Part shown: positions 31,152-40,728 of the stretch, one piece after another
Layout of the letters: every line of letters starts with the position of its first letter
Position numbering within the stretch: the stretch's first letter is position 1
Assembly (NCBI RefSeq): GCF_016804325.1
Contig: NZ_CP043627.1
Location: 791,001-855,000, forward strand
DNA length: 64,000 bases
From: Methylobacterium aquaticum
GTDB taxonomy: Bacteria > Pseudomonadota > Alphaproteobacteria > Rhizobiales > Beijerinckiaceae
Reading direction: 5' to 3'
The notes under the pieces: generated by a model
The model's input: only the letters and a program-made list of their open reading frames with translations
Database searches by the model: none
What the model was told of the DNA's origin: nothing
Program-made: the position numbers and the translations under genes

Positions 31152-32675
31152 TTGCTCGACGACCGCCAGCCGCCGCCCCGCTTCAACGGCGCCCGCTACT
31201 GCCTGGAGGCCAATGCCCGGGAGCGCGGCGACAAGCCGGCGCTGATCATGGCCGGCGACGGCGGCCGGACGGAGGTGATGACCTTCGCCGAGGTCGACCG
31301 GGCGGTGCGGGGCGTCGCGGCGGGGTTGCGCGATCTCGGGCTGCCGCCGGGTGCCCGGGTGATGATCCGCATGGGCAACGACGCGGATTACGTCGTCACC
31401 TATTTCGCGGCGCTCGCCGCCGGGCTGGTGGCGCAGCCCTCCTCGCCGCAGCTCACGGCGGGCGAGGCGGCGTTCCTGATGCAGGATTCCGGGGCCGCGG
31501 TGATCGCGGCGGCCGACGAGTGCCCCCTCGACCCGGAGGCCTGCCGCGGCCGGATCGTGCTGCGGCGCGACGACATCGCCCGCCTGCGGGCCGGGCCGCC
31601 GATCGAGTCCTACGCCGACACCGCCGCGGACGATCCGGCGACGCTGGTCTATACCTCCGGCACCACCAGCCGGCCGAAGGGGGTGCTGCACGCCCACCGC
31701 ACGATCTGGGGCCGGCGGCCGATGCACGATTTCTGGCTCGGCCTGCGCGAGGACGACGTGGTGCTGCATGCCGGCACCATGAACTGGACCTACACCCTCG
31801 GGGTCGGCATCCAGGACCCCTGGGCGCGCGGCGCCACGACGGTGCTCTACAACGGCACGCGCGATCCGTCGCGGTGGCCGGCCCTGATCGCCCGCCACCG
31901 CGCCACCCTGTTCGCGGCGGTGCCGAGCCTCTACCGGCAGATCCTGAAATACGCCGATCTTTCCGCCCACGACCTCTCGTCCCTGCGCCACGGCATCACG
32001 GCGGGCGAGGCGTTGTCGTCCCAGCTGCTCGCCGAGTGGCAGGCGGCCACCGGCACGCCGCTCCACGAGGCGCTCGGGATGAGCGAGATCTCGACCTACA
32101 TCTCGACGAGCCCGCAGGTCCCGATCAGGCCCGGCTCCCCGGGCAAGCCGCAGCCGGGGCGGCGGGTCGCGATCCTGCCCGTCGAGGGTCCGCCCGAGCC
32201 GCTGCCGGCGGGCGAGGTCGGGCTGCTCGCCATCCACCGCTCGGACCCGGCCCTGATGCTCGGCTACTGGAACCGTTCGGAGGAGGAGGCGGCGGTGATG
32301 CGCGGCGACTGGTTCACCGGCGGCGACCTCGCGTCGCTCGATGCCGACGGCTACGTCTGGTTCGAGGGCCGCAACGACGACATCATGAACGCCTTCGGCT
32401 ACCGCGTGTCGCCGAACGAGGTCGAGAGCGTGCTGATCGGCCATCCGGACGTGCAGGAGGTGGCGGTCACCGAGTTGCCCGTCCGCGACGACGTGCGGGT
32501 GATCGCCGCCTTCGTGGTGCCCAAAGCCGGCACGGACCCGGCACGGGACGCGCTGCTGGCCTGGTGCGGCGAGCGGCTGGCCGCCTACAAATGCCCGCGG
32601 GAGGTCGTCTTCCTGGAGACGTTGCCGCGGACCCCGAACGGCAAGGTCCAGCGCAAGCGGCTGGCGGCGGGGTAA
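31152..32675 (+). CDS. AMP-dependent acyl-CoA synthetase/ligase
   Basis: Adenylates a carboxylic acid and forms its CoA thioester. ANL superfamily motifs in order: P-loop LVYTSGTTSRPKGVLHAHR, GMSEISTYIST, YWNRSEEE, the hinge GDLASLDADGYVWFEGRNDD, and the catalytic Lys in PRTPNGKVQRKRL. About 507 residues from TTG 31152 (GGAG nine nt upstream), where family similarity begins (LLDDRQPPPRFN). Resembles acetyl/propionyl- or medium-chain acyl-CoA synthetases; substrate unresolved. Confidence 0.9.
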   Translation: MLDDRQPPPRFNGARYCLEANARERGDKPALIMAGDGGRTEVMTFAEVDRAVRGVAAGLRDLGLPPGARVMIRMGNDADYVVTYFAALAAGLVAQPSSPQLTAGEAAFLMQDSGAAVIAAADECPLDPEACRGRIVLRRDDIARLRAGPPIESYADTAADDPATLVYTSGTTSRPKGVLHAHRTIWGRRPMHDFWLGLREDDVVLHAGTMNWTYTLGVGIQDPWARGATTVLYNGTRDPSRWPALIARHRATLFAAVPSLYRQILKYADLSAHDLSSLRHGITAGEALSSQLLAEWQAATGTPLHEALGMSEISTYISTSPQVPIRPGSPGKPQPGRRVAILPVEGPPEPLPAGEVGLLAIHRSDPALMLGYWNRSEEEAAVMRGDWFTGGDLASLDADGYVWFEGRNDDIMNAFGYRVSPNEVESVLIGHPDVQEVAVTELPVRDDVRVIAAFVVPKAGTDPARDALLAWCGERLAAYKCPREVVFLETLPRTPNGKVQRKRLAAG

Positions 32676-32698
32676 AGGACCCCGCCCCGGGCCTCACG

Positions 32699-33453
32699 TC
32701 ACGCGGGTTTGGCCGCCAGCAGGTCGCGCAGGGTCGTGATGGTCGAGGCATCGGCGACGCCGTCGACCCGGGCCGGGCGGAAACGGCGCTGGAAGGCGGC
32801 GACCACCGCCTTCGTCCGGGCATCGAAGGTGCCGCTCACCGGCACGTCGTAGCCGTAGAGCGCGAACATCGATTGCAGCGCCTCGATCGGCTGGCCGGCA
32901 TCTCCTTGCGAGAAGAAGCGCCCGTCGCGGATCGGCGCCGGGGAACCCAGTGGCCGATGCCGTCCCGGTGGAGGGCGGGCCACGGAAAGCTCTCGCCCGG
33001 GTCGATCTTGCGCTCGGGCGCGATGTCGGAATGCCCGAGCACCCGGTCGGCCCGGATCGGCCAGCGGCCAAGGATGTCGCGGCAGAGCGCGGTCACCGCC
33101 GCCATCTGCGCCTCCGGGAAGGGGGCCACGGTGCCGTCCTCGGCATGGCCCGGATGCGCGATCTCGATCCCGATCGTGCGCGAGTTCATGTCCCGCACGC
33201 CCTCCCAGGCCGAGACCCCGGCATGCCAGGCGCGGCGGGCCTCCGGCACCATCTGCACCACCCGGCCGTGCTCGAAGACGAGGTAGTGCGACGAGACCTT
33301 GGAGAGCGGGTTGCACAGCCGCAGCAGCGCCTCGGAGGCGCTCGCCATGCCGGTGTAGTGCAGGATCAGCGCATCGACCGGCAGGGTCCGCTCGTCGTGA
33401 TTGGGAGAGGGCACCACCTGGGTGGCGACCGGGCTGTCGGGGGTGAGGCTCAT
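32699..33453 (-). pseudogene. N-acetylmuramoyl-L-alanine amidase (AmiD-like), frameshifted
   Basis: A zinc amidase (amidase_2) cleaving the MurNAc-L-Ala bond, plus a C-terminal peptidoglycan-binding domain. Metal ligands are visible in ILHYTGMAS and in GHSDIAPERKIDPG; IGIEIAHPGH is the substrate-side strand. The first frame reads from ATG 33453 to GIGHWVP. The peptidoglycan-binding part (IEALQSMFALYGYDVPVSG to LRDLLAAKPA) is in another frame. One extra C in the CCCC run (minus strand, plus-strand 32940-32943) gives the expected GHWVPPAPIRDGRFF. Apart from this it is complete. Five bp downstream of the TerB-DnaJ gene, so probably one operon. Confidence 0.85.
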
Positions 33454-33458
33454 CAGGA

Positions 33459-34184
33459 TCAGCTCAGGCGCCGTTCGGCGGCGATGCGGTCATAGGCGGC
33501 GTTGATGGCGGCGAGGCGCCGGGTCGCGATGGCCACCGCGGCGGGCGGCAGGCCGCGGGCGATCGCCCGGTCGGGATGGTTCTCGGAGACGAGCGCCCGG
33601 TAGCGCGCCTTCAGCTCGGCGTCGGTGAGGGCGCGGTCGGCCCCCAGCACCTCGTAGGGGTCGTCGGCGAGCCGCAGGTGGCGGGCGGTGATGGCGGCGA
33701 AGCGCGCCTCGTCGAAGCCGAAGATCGTCGCCACCTCGGCAAGGTAGCGCGCCTCGCTCTCGTGGACGGCGCCGTCCGCCTTGGCGATGTGGAACAGGCC
33801 GTCGAGCACGTCCTCGAGCAGGGCCGGCTCGTCGTGGAAGGCGTCGGCGACCTGGCGGGCATAGCCCTCGAAGCCGCTGGTGGTGCGCTTGGCGAGATCG
33901 AACAGGCGCTCGACCCCGGCGCGCTCGTCGTCGGGCACCTGCACGAGATCGGCGAAGGCCGCGACCTCGGAGGGGGTCACCACCCCGTCCGACTTCGCCA
34001 TCTTGGCGGCCAGCGCGACGAGGCCGGTGGTGAACACCACCTCGCGCGGGGTCGGCCCGAACAGAGAGCCCTCGCGGTCGAGGAGGAAATGGCCCGCCAC
34101 CGCGCCGATCAGCGCACCGAGCGGACCGCCGGCGGCGAGCCCGATGCCCGCACCGCCGAGCTTGCCCCAGACGCCCTGGCTCAC
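33459..34184 (-). CDS. DjlA-like co-chaperone (TerB + J domain)
   Basis: 241 residues: a glycine-rich hydrophobic N-terminus (GGAGIGLAAGGPLGALIGAVAG, residues ~7-28, in pieces a glycine-zipper-like membrane segment), a TerB-type helical domain (~50-160, KMAKSDGVVTPSEVAAF and AKADGAVHESEARYL) and a C-terminal J domain (~170-241, DPYEVLGADRALTDAELKAR). The HPD tripeptide that stimulates Hsp70 ATPase is present in SENHPDRA. GTG start at 34184 with GGAGG upstream. It probably recruits DnaK at the inner membrane. Paired with the amidase gene. Confidence 0.93.
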   Translation of the reverse strand: MSQGVWGKLGGAGIGLAAGGPLGALIGAVAGHFLLDREGSLFGPTPREVVFTTGLVALAAKMAKSDGVVTPSEVAAFADLVQVPDDERAGVERLFDLAKRTTSGFEGYARQVADAFHDEPALLEDVLDGLFHIAKADGAVHESEARYLAEVATIFGFDEARFAAITARHLRLADDPYEVLGADRALTDAELKARYRALVSENHPDRAIARGLPPAAVAIATRRLAAINAAYDRIAAERRLS

Positions 34185-34335
34185 GCGCGCCTCCGGCTCT
34201 CGAGCGGGCTGGCGGGACGTGTGGGATCTCGGGGAAGCAAGGGCGTCATGACGCCCTTGTAGCGCCCCCGAGCCGTCAGCGAAATGTGGCAGCGCACCCG
34301 GCGGACCATGCCGCCGGGGCGTCACGCGAGGCCGA

Positions 34336-34605
34336 TCAGCGGCAGTAGACGTTGCCGTAGGGGTCGCGGTAGGTGCCGTAGGGGCACTGGGGAGCGGTGG
34401 CCGCGCCGACCACGGCGCCGCCGGCCGCGCCGATCAGGCCGCCGGCCAGGGCACCGCCGGCCCGGCCCGTGGCCGCCGCGCCGATCGCGGCACCCGTCAG
34501 GCCGCCGAGCGCGGCGCCGCCCGCGGCGCGGTCGCCCGGGGTGTTGCAGGCGCCGAGCGACAGCGCCATGGCACCGGCGATCGTGGCGGCGATGAGCTTC
34601 TTCAT
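34336..34605 (-). CDS. Glycine-zipper lipoprotein
   Basis: An 89-residue exported protein. The signal peptide MKKLIAATIAGAMALSLGAC ends in a lipobox with Cys20. A glycine-zipper segment (~residues 29-70, repeated GAAxGGxxG) follows, then a short Cys-containing tail (QCPYGTYRDPYGNVYCR). Resembles the 17-kDa-antigen/OmpA-like glycine-zipper lipoproteins anchored in the outer membrane. GGGAGA precedes the ATG at 34605. Confidence 0.85.
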   Translation of the reverse strand: MKKLIAATIAGAMALSLGACNTPGDRAAGGAALGGLTGAAIGAAATGRAGGALAGGLIGAAGGAVVGAATAPQCPYGTYRDPYGNVYCR

Positions 34606-34865
34606 GGAGTTCTCCCCTCGTGCATGTCGCGGTCCGGCACCGGGTCGTCGACCCCGCACCCTGCATTCGAGCTTAGCCGTAACGCAGCCGAACGCCAAAT
34701 GAGCGTGGCCGTGCAATGGTTCCCGGTGCCGGGTCCGGGTGGGTAACGATTCCTTAAGGTGCGGCAGCCGGGCCACAGGCGGGGAGCGCCGGAGGACCTG
34801 CCGCGGGCCCGGCAAATGCTCTACAGGAGGGGCGAAATTCCCGGCATGATGCCCGTGAGGTCCCG

Positions 34866-35522
34866 ATGCAGCGCGCCACCACCATCGTCCGCAAACCCGC
34901 CGTGCGCCCCGACGCCGTCGCCGACGAGGTCGCCCTCGACCACGCCGCCCGCTCCCGCCGCAGCGCCGAGCTGACGGCGAAGGGCGGCCTCGCCTTCCGG
35001 CTCGACCTCGACCGCGAGACGACGCTGGAGGACGGCGACGCGGTGCGCCTGGAGGACGGCCGGCTCGTGCGCGTGCTGGCCGCGCCCCAGGCCCTGCTCG
35101 CGGTCACGGCCGGGAACCCGGCCCGCCTGACCCGCCTCGCCTGGCAGCTCGGCAGCAACCACGTCCAGGCCGAGGTGACGGCCGACGCGCTCTACGTCCT
35201 CGACGACCCGGTGGTGGCGGAGCTGGTCCGCGGCCAGGGCTGCACCGCAACCGCGCTCCAGCGCCCGTTCCGCCCCGAGAAGGAGGTGGAGGCCCACGAC
35301 CACAGCACCTGCGGGCACGACCATCATCATCACGGTCACGACCACGGGCACGATCATCACGAGCATGACGATCACGGTCACGACCATGCTCATGGACATC
35401 ACGACCACGCCCATCACGATCACGGACACAGCCACGGCCATAGCCACGACAGCCATGATCACGGTCACCACGGGCACGATCACGGACATGTCCACGGCCC
35501 GAACTGCAAGCACGGCCACTGA
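34866..35522 (+). CDS. ureE: Urease accessory protein UreE with long His-rich tail
   Basis: UreE carries nickel to the urease assembly complex. Residues ~1-145 form the UreE N- and C-terminal domains, with LGSNHVQAEVT matching the conserved GNRHxPxQ region. The His that normally precedes V in the DHVL metal site appears as Pro (LDDPVVAELV), so the interdomain site is altered. Residues ~148-218 are almost entirely His/Asp/Gly/Ser, an unusually long metal-binding tail ending GPNCKHGH. No other urease genes are nearby. ATG 34866. A strong terminator follows. It could serve as a nickel/zinc store. Confidence 0.9.
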   Translation: MQRATTIVRKPAVRPDAVADEVALDHAARSRRSAELTAKGGLAFRLDLDRETTLEDGDAVRLEDGRLVRVLAAPQALLAVTAGNPARLTRLAWQLGSNHVQAEVTADALYVLDDPVVAELVRGQGCTATALQRPFRPEKEVEAHDHSTCGHDHHHHGHDHGHDHHEHDDHGHDHAHGHHDHAHHDHGHSHGHSHDSHDHGHHGHDHGHVHGPNCKHGH

Positions 35523-35556
35523 TACGCGTGCCGCCTGATCCGTTCGCAGGCCAGCG

Positions 35557-35608
35557 AGGCGCGTCTCCTCTCTCTCGATCGGGAAAGGGGAGACGCGCCT
35601 TGTTTTTT
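35557..35608 (+). terminator. Rho-independent terminator of ureE
   Basis: AGGCGCGTCTCC (35557-35568) pairs with GGAGACGCGCCT (35589-35600), a perfect 12-bp stem, followed by TGTTTTTT. Confidence 0.85.
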
Positions 35609-35798
35609 ATCCAATCGCATCAAGTAGAGCGCGGCCTGGAGAGATCGTTCGCGTTCCGGGCCGAGCGCCCGATCGCGTGCCTCCGCCGATGATTTTTGTG
35701 CGCCGCAAGATCAACCGGCCGGCGAAGCTTTAATACGGACTTAAGCCGGGTGTCATACCCAAGATTCCGGTAACGGTAAGCTCCGGGTTCACGGTCCG

Positions 35799-38120
35799 AT
35801 GACGATCAAGGCGCGCCTCCTCTGCGGCTTCTCGGTGATGCTGGCGCTGACCGCCGGCGTCGCCGCCTCGGGCTGGGTCAGCCTGTCGGGCTTCGCCCAG
35901 CGCGTGGACACCGCGAACGCGGCGCAGACGCTCGCGGGCCGCGTCGGCGATCTCGCGCTCGCCGCCGAGCGCTCGCTGCACGATGCCAGTGGCCGCGGGG
36001 AGCAGGCGGTGACGGACGGCCTCGCCCGGGCCCGTTCCGGCCTCTCCGCCGTGCCGGGTGCGGAGGCGATGGCGCGCGGCATGGATGCCTTCGCGCAGAC
36101 CCGCGCCGCCTACGCGGCGGAGCAGGACCGCAAGGCGCGGGTCCAGGCCGAGCACCTGCGCCTGATCGCGGACGTGCAGGCGGCGGCCGGCCGGATCGGC
36201 GCGGCGCAGAAGGCCCGCCTCGCGGCGGCGAGCCTGGCGCTCCAGGACAACGTCGAGGCGCTCAAGGAAGCCGCCACCGCGGGGTCGCTCGCGGGCTCGG
36301 CGGTCCGGGGGGCGCTGGAGATGCGCAACGGCGAGCAGGCCCCCGGGGGCGACCGGGCGGCCGTCGCCGAGCGGTACCGGCTGCTGTCGGCGATCCTCAA
36401 GCGCCTCGGCAGTCAGGACGCGATGCGGGTCCCGGCCAAGGCCGCGATCGACGCCCTCGACGATTACTTCGACGCCATCGACCTGAGCCCCGACGACGCG
36501 GGGCGGGCCGACAAGATCGTGGCCTCCTTCGCCGCCATCATGGCGGCCCTGCGGGAGGTCGAGCAGCGCCAGGGCGATGCGGGCGTCGCGGTCCAGGTCC
36601 GCCTGCAGGAGCAGCAGGACCGGGTCGAGCGGGCCGCCGCCCTCCTCGGCGCCAGCGCCGACGCGATCGAGGCCGCCAAGTCGCTCCAGATCGCCGAGGG
36701 CGACCTGTTCTCGGCCAAGGGCCCCTCGACGGACGAGGGCGCGGCGGTCGTCGCCGGCGCCGACGCGCTCCTGAAGGCGATCGAGACCATCCACAGGGTC
36801 GAGACCGATCCGGCCGCGCGCGGGTCGGTCGAGGATCTGATCGCGAAGGTGCGGGACATCCAGGGCAAGGTGCCGGGGGTCGTGGCGGCCAATGCCGCCC
36901 AGCGCGCGATCGTCGCCGAGCGCAACGGACACCTGGCGGCCCTCGTCACCGCCGCCCAGCGGGCCGGCGACGACGAGATCGCCCGGATCGGGTCCGAGCG
37001 GCGCAGGGCCGAGATCCTGCTCCTCGTCGGCGTGGCGCTCGCCGCCTCGCTCGGCATCGCGGCGGCACTGTGGCTCGCCCGCGGCATCGTGCGGCCGATC
37101 GGCCGGCTCGGCGACGCGATGCGGGGTCTCGCCGCCGGGGAGCTCTCGCTGACGATCCCGGGGCAGGAGCGGCGCGACGAGATCGGCGGCATGGCCCGGG
37201 CGGTCGGGGTGTTCCGGGAGGCGCTCGCCGCCAAGGCGCGGAGCGACGCCGAGGCCGTCGAGGCTGCCCGCGCCGAGGCCGCGCGGGCCCGGCGGCTCGG
37301 GACGCTGACCGCCGGTTTCGAAGCGACGATGTCGTCCTCGACCCAAGGGCTGGCCCGGGCCGCCGACACCATGCAGGGCACGGCCGCCTCGATGTCGGCG
37401 GCGGCCGCGCGCACCAACGCCCGGTCGGCCGAGGTCGCGGAGGCCGCCTCCCGCACCTCGGCCAACGTCGAGACGGTCGCCGCGGCGACGGAAGAGATGG
37501 CGATCTCGATCCGCGAGATCGCCCGCCAGGTCGCCCACTCGGCCGAGAAGGCGACGGATGCCGTCGGCCGCGCCCGGGAGACCGATGCCGTCATCGCGGC
37601 CCTCGCCGCCGGCGCCGAGCGGATCGGCGAGGTCGTGGTCCTGATCCAGGGCATCGCCGGGCAGACGAACCTGCTCGCCCTCAACGCCACCATCGAGGCG
37701 GCGCGGGCCGGCGAGGCGGGGCGGGGCTTCGCGGTGGTCGCGGCGGAGGTCAAGCAGCTCGCCGGCCAGACGGCACGAGCCACCGAAGAGATCGGCGGCC
37801 AGATCGCCCGCATCCAGGACGCGACCCGCGAGGCGGTGGCGGCCCTGCAGGCGATCGGCGGGGTGATCGGCGAGATGTCCGAGATCGCCACCGGCATCAC
37901 CGCCGCCATGGAGCAGCAGGGCGCGGCGACCCAGGAGATCGCCCGCAACGTCGGCGAGGCCGCGCAGGGCACGCAGGTGGTCTCCACCGGCATCCGCGAC
38001 GTGCGCCGCGACGCCGAAGGCGCCGGCGATGCCGCCGCCCGGGTGCTCGCCGCCGCCGAGGCGCTCGCCGGCACCGCGACGGGCCTGCGCGGCGAGGTCG
38101 ATGCGTTCTTGGGGGCGTGA
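35799..38120 (+). CDS. Methyl-accepting chemotaxis protein
   Basis: An intact 773-residue transmembrane chemoreceptor. TM1 is at residues ~7-28. A long helical periplasmic sensor with helical-bundle character follows (~30-400). TM2 is at ~406-428 ([20 protein letters not shown]), HAMP at ~428-485, and the signalling domain at ~520-770 with the tip [20 protein letters not shown]. No C-terminal pentapeptide for CheR/CheB docking. It signals to CheA/CheW encoded elsewhere; ligand unknown. Upstream 276 bp holds the ureE terminator and no gene. Confidence 0.95.
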   Translation: MTIKARLLCGFSVMLALTAGVAASGWVSLSGFAQRVDTANAAQTLAGRVGDLALAAERSLHDASGRGEQAVTDGLARARSGLSAVPGAEAMARGMDAFAQTRAAYAAEQDRKARVQAEHLRLIADVQAAAGRIGAAQKARLAAASLALQDNVEALKEAATAGSLAGSAVRGALEMRNGEQAPGGDRAAVAERYRLLSAILKRLGSQDAMRVPAKAAIDALDDYFDAIDLSPDDAGRADKIVASFAAIMAALREVEQRQGDAGVAVQVRLQEQQDRVERAAALLGASADAIEAAKSLQIAEGDLFSAKGPSTDEGAAVVAGADALLKAIETIHRVETDPAARGSVEDLIAKVRDIQGKVPGVVAANAAQRAIVAERNGHLAALVTAAQRAGDDEIARIGSERRRAEILLLVGVALAASLGIAAALWLARGIVRPIGRLGDAMRGLAAGELSLTIPGQERRDEIGGMARAVGVFREALAAKARSDAEAVEAARAEAARARRLGTLTAGFEATMSSSTQGLARAADTMQGTAASMSAAAARTNARSAEVAEAASRTSANVETVAAATEEMAISIREIARQVAHSAEKATDAVGRARETDAVIAALAAGAERIGEVVVLIQGIAGQTNLLALNATIEAARAGEAGRGFAVVAAEVKQLAGQTARATEEIGGQIARIQDATREAVAALQAIGGVIGEMSEIATGITAAMEQQGAATQEIARNVGEAAQGTQVVSTGIRDVRRDAEGAGDAAARVLAAAEALAGTATGLRGEVDAFLGA

Positions 38121-38408
38121 AGGCGGCGTGACGGGCCGGCCGCCTGGTCAGGCCCGGGACGCGATCGGTCGGCGGCCATCCGCCGATCGGGCAGCGAGAC
38201 ATGGCGCCGGTGTCGGAGTTCGAGCGACGACCGGTGGCAACCCCTGGCGAGGCTCCCGATATCTGGCCCCGGACCGGCGATCGGTCGTGCCGTCAGTTGC
38301 AAGTTCGCAACTTCCTGTAAAAAATTTCAAGCTTCGATTGTAGGGTCGAGCACGATCTCTTAAAAATTCTATCGTTTCCGTGTTGCGCGGAACATCAGAG
38401 GAAAAGAT

Positions 38409-39491
38409 ATGGCCGGCGCTCCTCTCTACGATGCCGAACAATATAAATACTCGTTTAATGGATCTCTTCCCAATATTTCCGGCGGTGGCTCTATCAATAT
38501 AAGCGGATATTATTCTCTCAATTATGATAAAAAATCGAATTTTGCATTTACGGGCCCTTCGGTTTTTACCGTCGGCGAGTACAGCTTCGGCAACTCGAGC
38601 AGCACGAATCTCATAAGAAACATCGATGGCTCGCTCGAGTATCGAACCACATTTTTCGGAACGAGCCAGTTCGGCAACGAAACCGTCTCGACGACATTTA
38701 CCTCTCCTGTCAGCGGTCGATTTCTCAGCACTTTCGACACCGCGCAGTTCACCAAGTCCGTGATCGACTACAACACGATTCCCGCGACGACGAACGTGAG
38801 CACGTTCGGCTCGAAGAGCCTCGCCGTGACGAGCGTGCTCGTCGAGGAAGCCCCCTGTTTCGTGACCGGTGCACGCATCCGCACGACCCGCGGCGACATC
38901 GCCGTCGAGGACCTCAAGGTCGGCGACCGGGCGCTCACCGTCTCCGGCGCGGCGCGACCCATCGTCTGGATCGGGCACCGTGACCTCGCCGCGCGGGACG
39001 GCGTCCTTCCCCATGACCTCCGCCCCATCCGCGTCGGCGCCGACGCATTCGGGCCGAACCTCCCCGCCCGGGATCTCCGCCTCTCGCCCGGCCACCCGGT
39101 CCTCGTCGGTGCCGATGCGGACGGCGCGGGCGGCCACCTCGTGCCGATCATGTGCCTGATCAACGGCACCAGCATCACCCGCGAGCCGGTGGCCTCCGTC
39201 ACCTACTGGCACGTCGAACTCGACGCCCACGACATCCTGCTCGCCGAAGGCTTGCCCGCCGAGAGCTACCTCGATTGGGGTGATCGCCCGTTCTTCACTG
39301 AAGCCTCGGACCACGCCCTGCACAACCCCGATTTCGTCGTTCCGGGCCTCGCCGGCCGCTGCCGGCCGGTGGCCGTGGACGGGCCGGTGGTCGAGGCCGA
39401 GCGGGCACGCTTGTCGGCTCGGTTCGGCGTCATGCTCGCTGCGCAATGCGCCTGGGACGAGGCCGAGCGCTTCGCCTGGCTCGCCGCCTGA
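38409..39491 (+). CDS. Hint-domain protein (Hint_2-like) with AT-rich N-terminal domain
   Basis: 360 residues. The N-terminal ~145 residues are Ser/Asn/Thr/Phe/Tyr-rich and beta-like, using AT-rich codons (ATA, TTA, AAT, TAT) unlike neighbouring genes. A Hint (hedgehog/intein) domain begins at Cys150 (CFVTGARIRTTRGDIAVED) and continues through ARPIVWIGHRDL, LSPGHPVLV and YWHVELDAHDILLAEGLPAE to about residue 295. A ~65-residue C-terminal segment follows. The Hint Cys could drive self-cleavage, releasing the N-terminal domain, but no terminal His-Asn splicing motif is seen. Such proteins are common and uncharacterised in alphaproteobacteria. AGAGGA precedes the ATG. Confidence 0.88.
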   Translation: MAGAPLYDAEQYKYSFNGSLPNISGGGSINISGYYSLNYDKKSNFAFTGPSVFTVGEYSFGNSSSTNLIRNIDGSLEYRTTFFGTSQFGNETVSTTFTSPVSGRFLSTFDTAQFTKSVIDYNTIPATTNVSTFGSKSLAVTSVLVEEAPCFVTGARIRTTRGDIAVEDLKVGDRALTVSGAARPIVWIGHRDLAARDGVLPHDLRPIRVGADAFGPNLPARDLRLSPGHPVLVGADADGAGGHLVPIMCLINGTSITREPVASVTYWHVELDAHDILLAEGLPAESYLDWGDRPFFTEASDHALHNPDFVVPGLAGRCRPVAVDGPVVEAERARLSARFGVMLAAQCAWDEAERFAWLAA

Positions 39492-39637
39492 GCGATGGCG
39501 CGACGGAAGGGCTGTGCCCCCGTCGCGCCCGAGCGACGGCGCGTCGCCTGGAACGAAGCAGCGCGATGCGGCCCGTGGCCCGATACGATTGCTGTCCCAG
39601 ACGCCGTCCTCCGCGGTCTCGCGGCCTCGCCTGCCTG

Positions 39638-40054
39638 TCACCGGGGGTCGTCTCGTACCGCGGTCCACGCCGCGACGGATGGGCCGCGATGCATCGGCAC
39701 TGTCAGGCATCCGTCGAGCGGTGGGGTGCAGGCGCACGCGGCCGGATGGGACGCGCTGCGGCTGCGCGGCGCCTCGTGTCGGCAGTAGACACCGACATGC
39801 TCGAAGTCGAAAGCGCACCGGGCATCAACTGCCTCTTCCAGGGTGTCGCAGGTGCCCAGGTCGATGCGCTTTCCGTCATGCTGTACGTGCGCTGTAAATT
39901 TCTTTAAAGATCGATAATCAATTGATGCATAGATGATCGCGAGATGTCTGGTGCCGGAGTTTGACGCTGCGCCCATCCGCAGCCCAGCACGCAAGCAACA
40001 ATGGGGCCGGGGCACATACTCCAGCCCAGTGTTCTGCGCCATTGCTCGTGTCAA
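39638..40054 (-). pseudogene. AP2/ERF-like DNA-binding domain remnant
   Basis: Minus-strand frame of 138 residues. Residues ~42-91 (nt ~39782-39931) read as an AP2-like domain: YASIDYRSLKKFTAHVQHDG, then KRIDLGTCDTLEEAVDARCA. Compare the bacterial/phage pattern 'W-A-x-I-x-x-x-G-K-x-x-x-L-G-x-F-D-T-x-E-E-A'. In bacteria AP2 domains usually accompany HNH homing endonucleases. Here no HNH motif follows, and the C-terminal ~45 residues look random. The start is uncertain. It sits in an AT-richer pocket. Interpreted as a stand-alone fragment or decayed mobile gene. Confidence 0.45.
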
Positions 40055-40125
40055 TTACATATGGAACAAAATCGCCGCGATCCCGATAGAACTTACAATC
40101 TTGAGGTGCGTCACAGGCTTGAGAC

Positions 40126-40728
40126 ATGCAGAATCAGGTCACCCGACCCGTACTCGCTTTCGTGCCTGACGCTCTGATCGCGTCTCAGGTCGGCACTTGG
40201 GAAACAAGCTTCGCCATCGATCGCACCTTCAGCGATGCGACGACTGCCGCTCTGTTCGGCTTGGATCCCGATGAAGCCGCCAAAGGATTGCCGCTCGCAG
40301 CATACGCGCGATCGATCCATCCACACGATCGTGCGGCTTTCAACGACAAGATCGGCCGCGTGCGTGAGCATGGCGGTCTCTATGTCGTCGAGTACCGAAC
40401 GATTCCTGCTCTCGGTGATCTTCGTTGGGTGCTTGCCCGAGGTCGTTATCAGCGTGACAAACATACGGGGGAGATAACTGGTCGGGGTATCGTTATCGAT
40501 ATCACGGAGAACAAGCTCGACGGACGGATTGAGGATCGGGCATTCTTCATCACGGAGGAGGCTGCCGAGAGCCCTCTGGATCGTGCGGCAGCCTGCGCCA
40601 TCCAGGCGCGGCAAGCCATCGATGAGGTTGATGGGCCGGAAGGACTCGGGTTGCGCCGATCGGTCGACGCATTGCTGCTGGCACTTGGACGCGCTCTCGC
40701 CCGCCGCGTCGGTGCTTTGGAGTCTTGA
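40126..40728 (+). CDS. Stand-alone PAS-domain protein
   Basis: 200 residues with a single PAS_3-type domain (~20-130). IASQVGTWETSFAIDRTFSD begins the fold, with SIHPHDRAAFNDKI and FVGCLP-region equivalent LGDLRWVLARGRYQ, then GRGIVIDITENK ending the last strand. The remaining ~70 residues are helical with the segment AACAIQARQAIDEVDGPEGL. No kinase, GGDEF/EAL or output domain is present, so it could be a soluble sensor acting on a partner or a truncated signalling protein. Moderately lower GC than neighbours. Confidence 0.8.
   Translation: MQNQVTRPVLAFVPDALIASQVGTWETSFAIDRTFSDATTAALFGLDPDEAAKGLPLAAYARSIHPHDRAAFNDKIGRVREHGGLYVVEYRTIPALGDLRWVLARGRYQRDKHTGEITGRGIVIDITENKLDGRIEDRAFFITEEAAESPLDRAAACAIQARQAIDEVDGPEGLGLRRSVDALLLALGRALARRVGALES

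Noticed and set aside
35280..35520. Tandem DNA repeat or CRISPR-like array in the CAC/GAC-rich stretch
   Set aside because: It is the coding sequence of the UreE His-rich tail; units are irregular and in frame.
38409..39491. Intein or hedgehog protein
   Set aside because: No extein, no homing endonuclease domain and no C-terminal splicing His-Asn; it fits free-standing Hint_2 proteins.
38148..39818. Minus-strand open frame of 556 codons opposite the Hint gene
   Set aside because: It covers a real plus-strand gene and has no recognisable domain.
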